A DNA stretch of 22,960 nt from assembly GCA_021741795.1 (NCBI GenBank), contig JAIOXC010000007.1, positions 1-22,960 of the forward strand, written 5' to 3'. The DNA is from Ilumatobacteraceae bacterium (GTDB lineage Bacteria > Actinomycetota > Acidimicrobiia > Acidimicrobiales > Ilumatobacteraceae). Numbering within the stretch: the stretch's first letter is position 1; each line of letters opens with the position of its first letter. The notes under the pieces are model-generated. The model was not told where the DNA came from. It saw only the letters and a program-made list of their open reading frames with translations, and made no database searches. The position numbers and the translations under genes were made by a program. Shown piece after piece: positions 21,649 to 22,960 of the stretch.

Positions 21649-22960
21649 TTATTCCCACTCAATCGTGCCCGGTGGTTTAGATGTCACATCGTAAACAACG
21701 CGGTTTATGCCCTGTACTTCGTTGATTATTCGTGACGACATTTTTTCCAACAAGTCATACGGCAGTCTCGCCCAGTCGGCCGTCATCGCATCGTCACTCG
21801 TTACTGCGCGAATAATTATTGGTCGACCATACGTTCGTTCATCGCCCATCACTCCGACCGAACGAATGTCGGCGAGCACAGCAAATGCTTGCCAAATTTC
21901 GCGCTCAAGACCGGCCAAGCGCACTTCTTCGCGCACAATGAAATCGGCTTCTTGCAAAATTGCAACTTTGTCTGGCGTTACTTCCCCGATGATGCGCACG
22001 CCGAGACCAGGTCCAGGAAACGGTTGGCGCCACACAATCTCGTCAGGCAACCCGAGCTCTGTGCCCACCTTGCGAACTTCGTCTTTAAACAATGTGCGCA
22101 GTGGCTCGCACAGTTTTAACGTCATGTCGTCTGGCAAGCCGCCCACGTTGTGATGGCTCTTGATCACGCTTGCGGTGCCGTCGACACCGCCGCTCTCGAT
22201 CACATCTGGATACAAGGTTCCTTGCACTAAAAACTTTGCGTCGGTAAGCCCACCCGTGTGCTCTTCGAAGATGCGCACAAAAAGTTCGCCTATCGCTTTG
22301 CGTTTTGCCTCTGGCTCGGTGACGCCCTTCAATTTTTCAAAAAATCTTGCGCCGGCATCCACATGAATCAATTCGATTCCCATATGTCGATGAAACGTCT
22401 CGACAACTTGCTCGCTCTCGTTTTTGCGCATCAAACCGATGTCTACATAAATACAAGTCAGTTGCTTACCAACTGCCTTATGCACCAGTGCTGCAGCAAC
22501 GGCCGAGTCAACGCCACCCGACAATCCACAGATCACTCGCTCGCCCCCAACCTGTGCGCGGATTGCAGCAACTTGATCCAAAACTATTGACGACATCGTC
22601 CAGTCACGTTTTGCTCCAACAAGTCGATGTAAAAACTGCTCGATGATTGACTGGCCATGCTCGGTGTGCGCAACCTCTGGGTGATATTGCACTCCCCAAA
22701 TTTTCTTCTTAGGGTTTTCAATCACGGCCATTGGTGCATCCCGAGTGCTTGCCGTTGCCACAAAACCACTGGGCAAAACCGACACAGCATCGAAGTGGCT
22801 CATCCACACATTGAGTTGTGCAGGAATGTCGACGTTCAGCAATTGCGACGACGCACCAGCAATGCGTTGCACAACGGTCCGGCCGTATTCGCCCCTGCCG
22901 CCCCGGGACACTTTGCCGCCAAGTTGCTCGGCAATCAGCTGTGCGCCATAACAAATGCCC
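21649..22960 (-). CDS. guaA: GMP synthase (glutamine-hydrolysing), 5' end missing
   Basis: The last 436 residues are present; roughly the first 80-90 lie beyond the window edge, judging by the usual length of about 520. The enzyme makes GMP from XMP, ATP and glutamine. The visible part opens with GICYGAQ, holding the glutaminase cysteine, then HPEV with the other amidotransferase residues (H93, E95 of the visible part). The PP-loop SGGVDS (147-152) binds ATP. The dimerisation end carries the usual QPFPGPGLGVR and ends KPPGTIEWE. The frame is open to the window end; a GTG at 22911 is internal and not a start. It leads into the NlpC/P60 gene after 30 bases. Confidence 0.97.
   Translation of the reverse strand, partial: GICYGAQLIAEQLGGKVSRGGRGEYGRTVVQRIAGASSQLLNVDIPAQLNVWMSHFDAVSVLPSGFVATASTRDAPMAVIENPKKKIWGVQYHPEVAHTEHGQSIIEQFLHRLVGAKRDWTMSSIVLDQVAAIRAQVGGERVICGLSGGVDSAVAAALVHKAVGKQLTCIYVDIGLMRKNESEQVVETFHRHMGIELIHVDAGARFFEKLKGVTEPEAKRKAIGELFVRIFEEHTGGLTDAKFLVQGTLYPDVIESGGVDGTASVIKSHHNVGGLPDDMTLKLCEPLRTLFKDEVRKVGTELGLPDEIVWRQPFPGPGLGVRIIGEVTPDKVAILQEADFIVREEVRLAGLEREIWQAFAVLADIRSVGVMGDERTYGRPIIIRAVTSDDAMTADWARLPYDLLEKMSSRIINEVQGINRVVYDVTSKPPGTIEWE

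Noticed and set aside
1..22960. tRNA, rRNA, CRISPR array, insertion sequence, attachment site or origin
   Set aside because: No cloverleaf, regular repeat-spacer series, transposase, terminal repeats or DnaA-box cluster was seen, and the gene-free gaps are all under 160 bases.

Overview
The window is an ordinary, densely coded chromosomal stretch of an actinobacterium. It holds 20 protein genes, all intact except the last, which runs off the right edge. There is no RNA gene, mobile element, CRISPR array, or gap over 300 bases. The moderate GC, actinobacterial-type protein families, Ser/Thr-rich linkers in exported proteins, and many start codons 6-7 bases after a TAnnnT -10 box (leaderless mRNAs) suggest Actinomycetota. 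Class Acidimicrobiia (Ilumatobacter-like, aquatic) is my best guess; this is an inference from style, not a database match.

Left part (1-9554). A metallo-beta-lactamase hydrolase and a haloalkane dehalogenase form a two-gene unit, followed by a CapA-family lipoprotein. Convergent to it is an ammonium transporter (amt) with a leader, a Shine-Dalgarno site and a GlnR-like operator. Divergent from amt are an HNH-domain protein and a NUDIX hydrolase, then a class III aminotransferase. On the minus strand, a nucleoside hydrolase overlaps an asparaginase by 4 bases (nitrogen and nucleoside salvage). A secreted M23 peptidase is divergent from that pair.

Middle part (9563-14971, minus strand). One tight operon is read right to left: a B12-binding mutase subunit, sucC, sucD, a large membrane acyltransferase with a C-terminal SGNH-like domain, and mdh. 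Four of these five genes belong to the methylmalonyl-CoA to succinyl-CoA to succinate to malate/oxaloacetate route. The acyltransferase is the outsider. A small membrane-anchored protein of unknown function is divergent from this operon.

Right part (15553-22960). A cytochrome P450 gene is translationally coupled to a PcrA/UvrD helicase gene. Divergent from the P450 is yaaA (peroxide stress), convergent with a dienelactone-hydrolase-family gene. That gene follows an NlpC/P60 cell-wall hydrolase gene and guaA (5' end missing) on the minus strand.

I did not find a new multi-gene system such as a defence island or element. The more unusual signals are regulatory and structural: eight TAnnnT-to-start-codon promoters, two divergent pairs whose promoters interlock, a GlnR-like four-half-site operator at amt, and strong inverted repeats at convergent gene ends, including a perfect 17-bp arm repeat inside the end of the capA-like gene.
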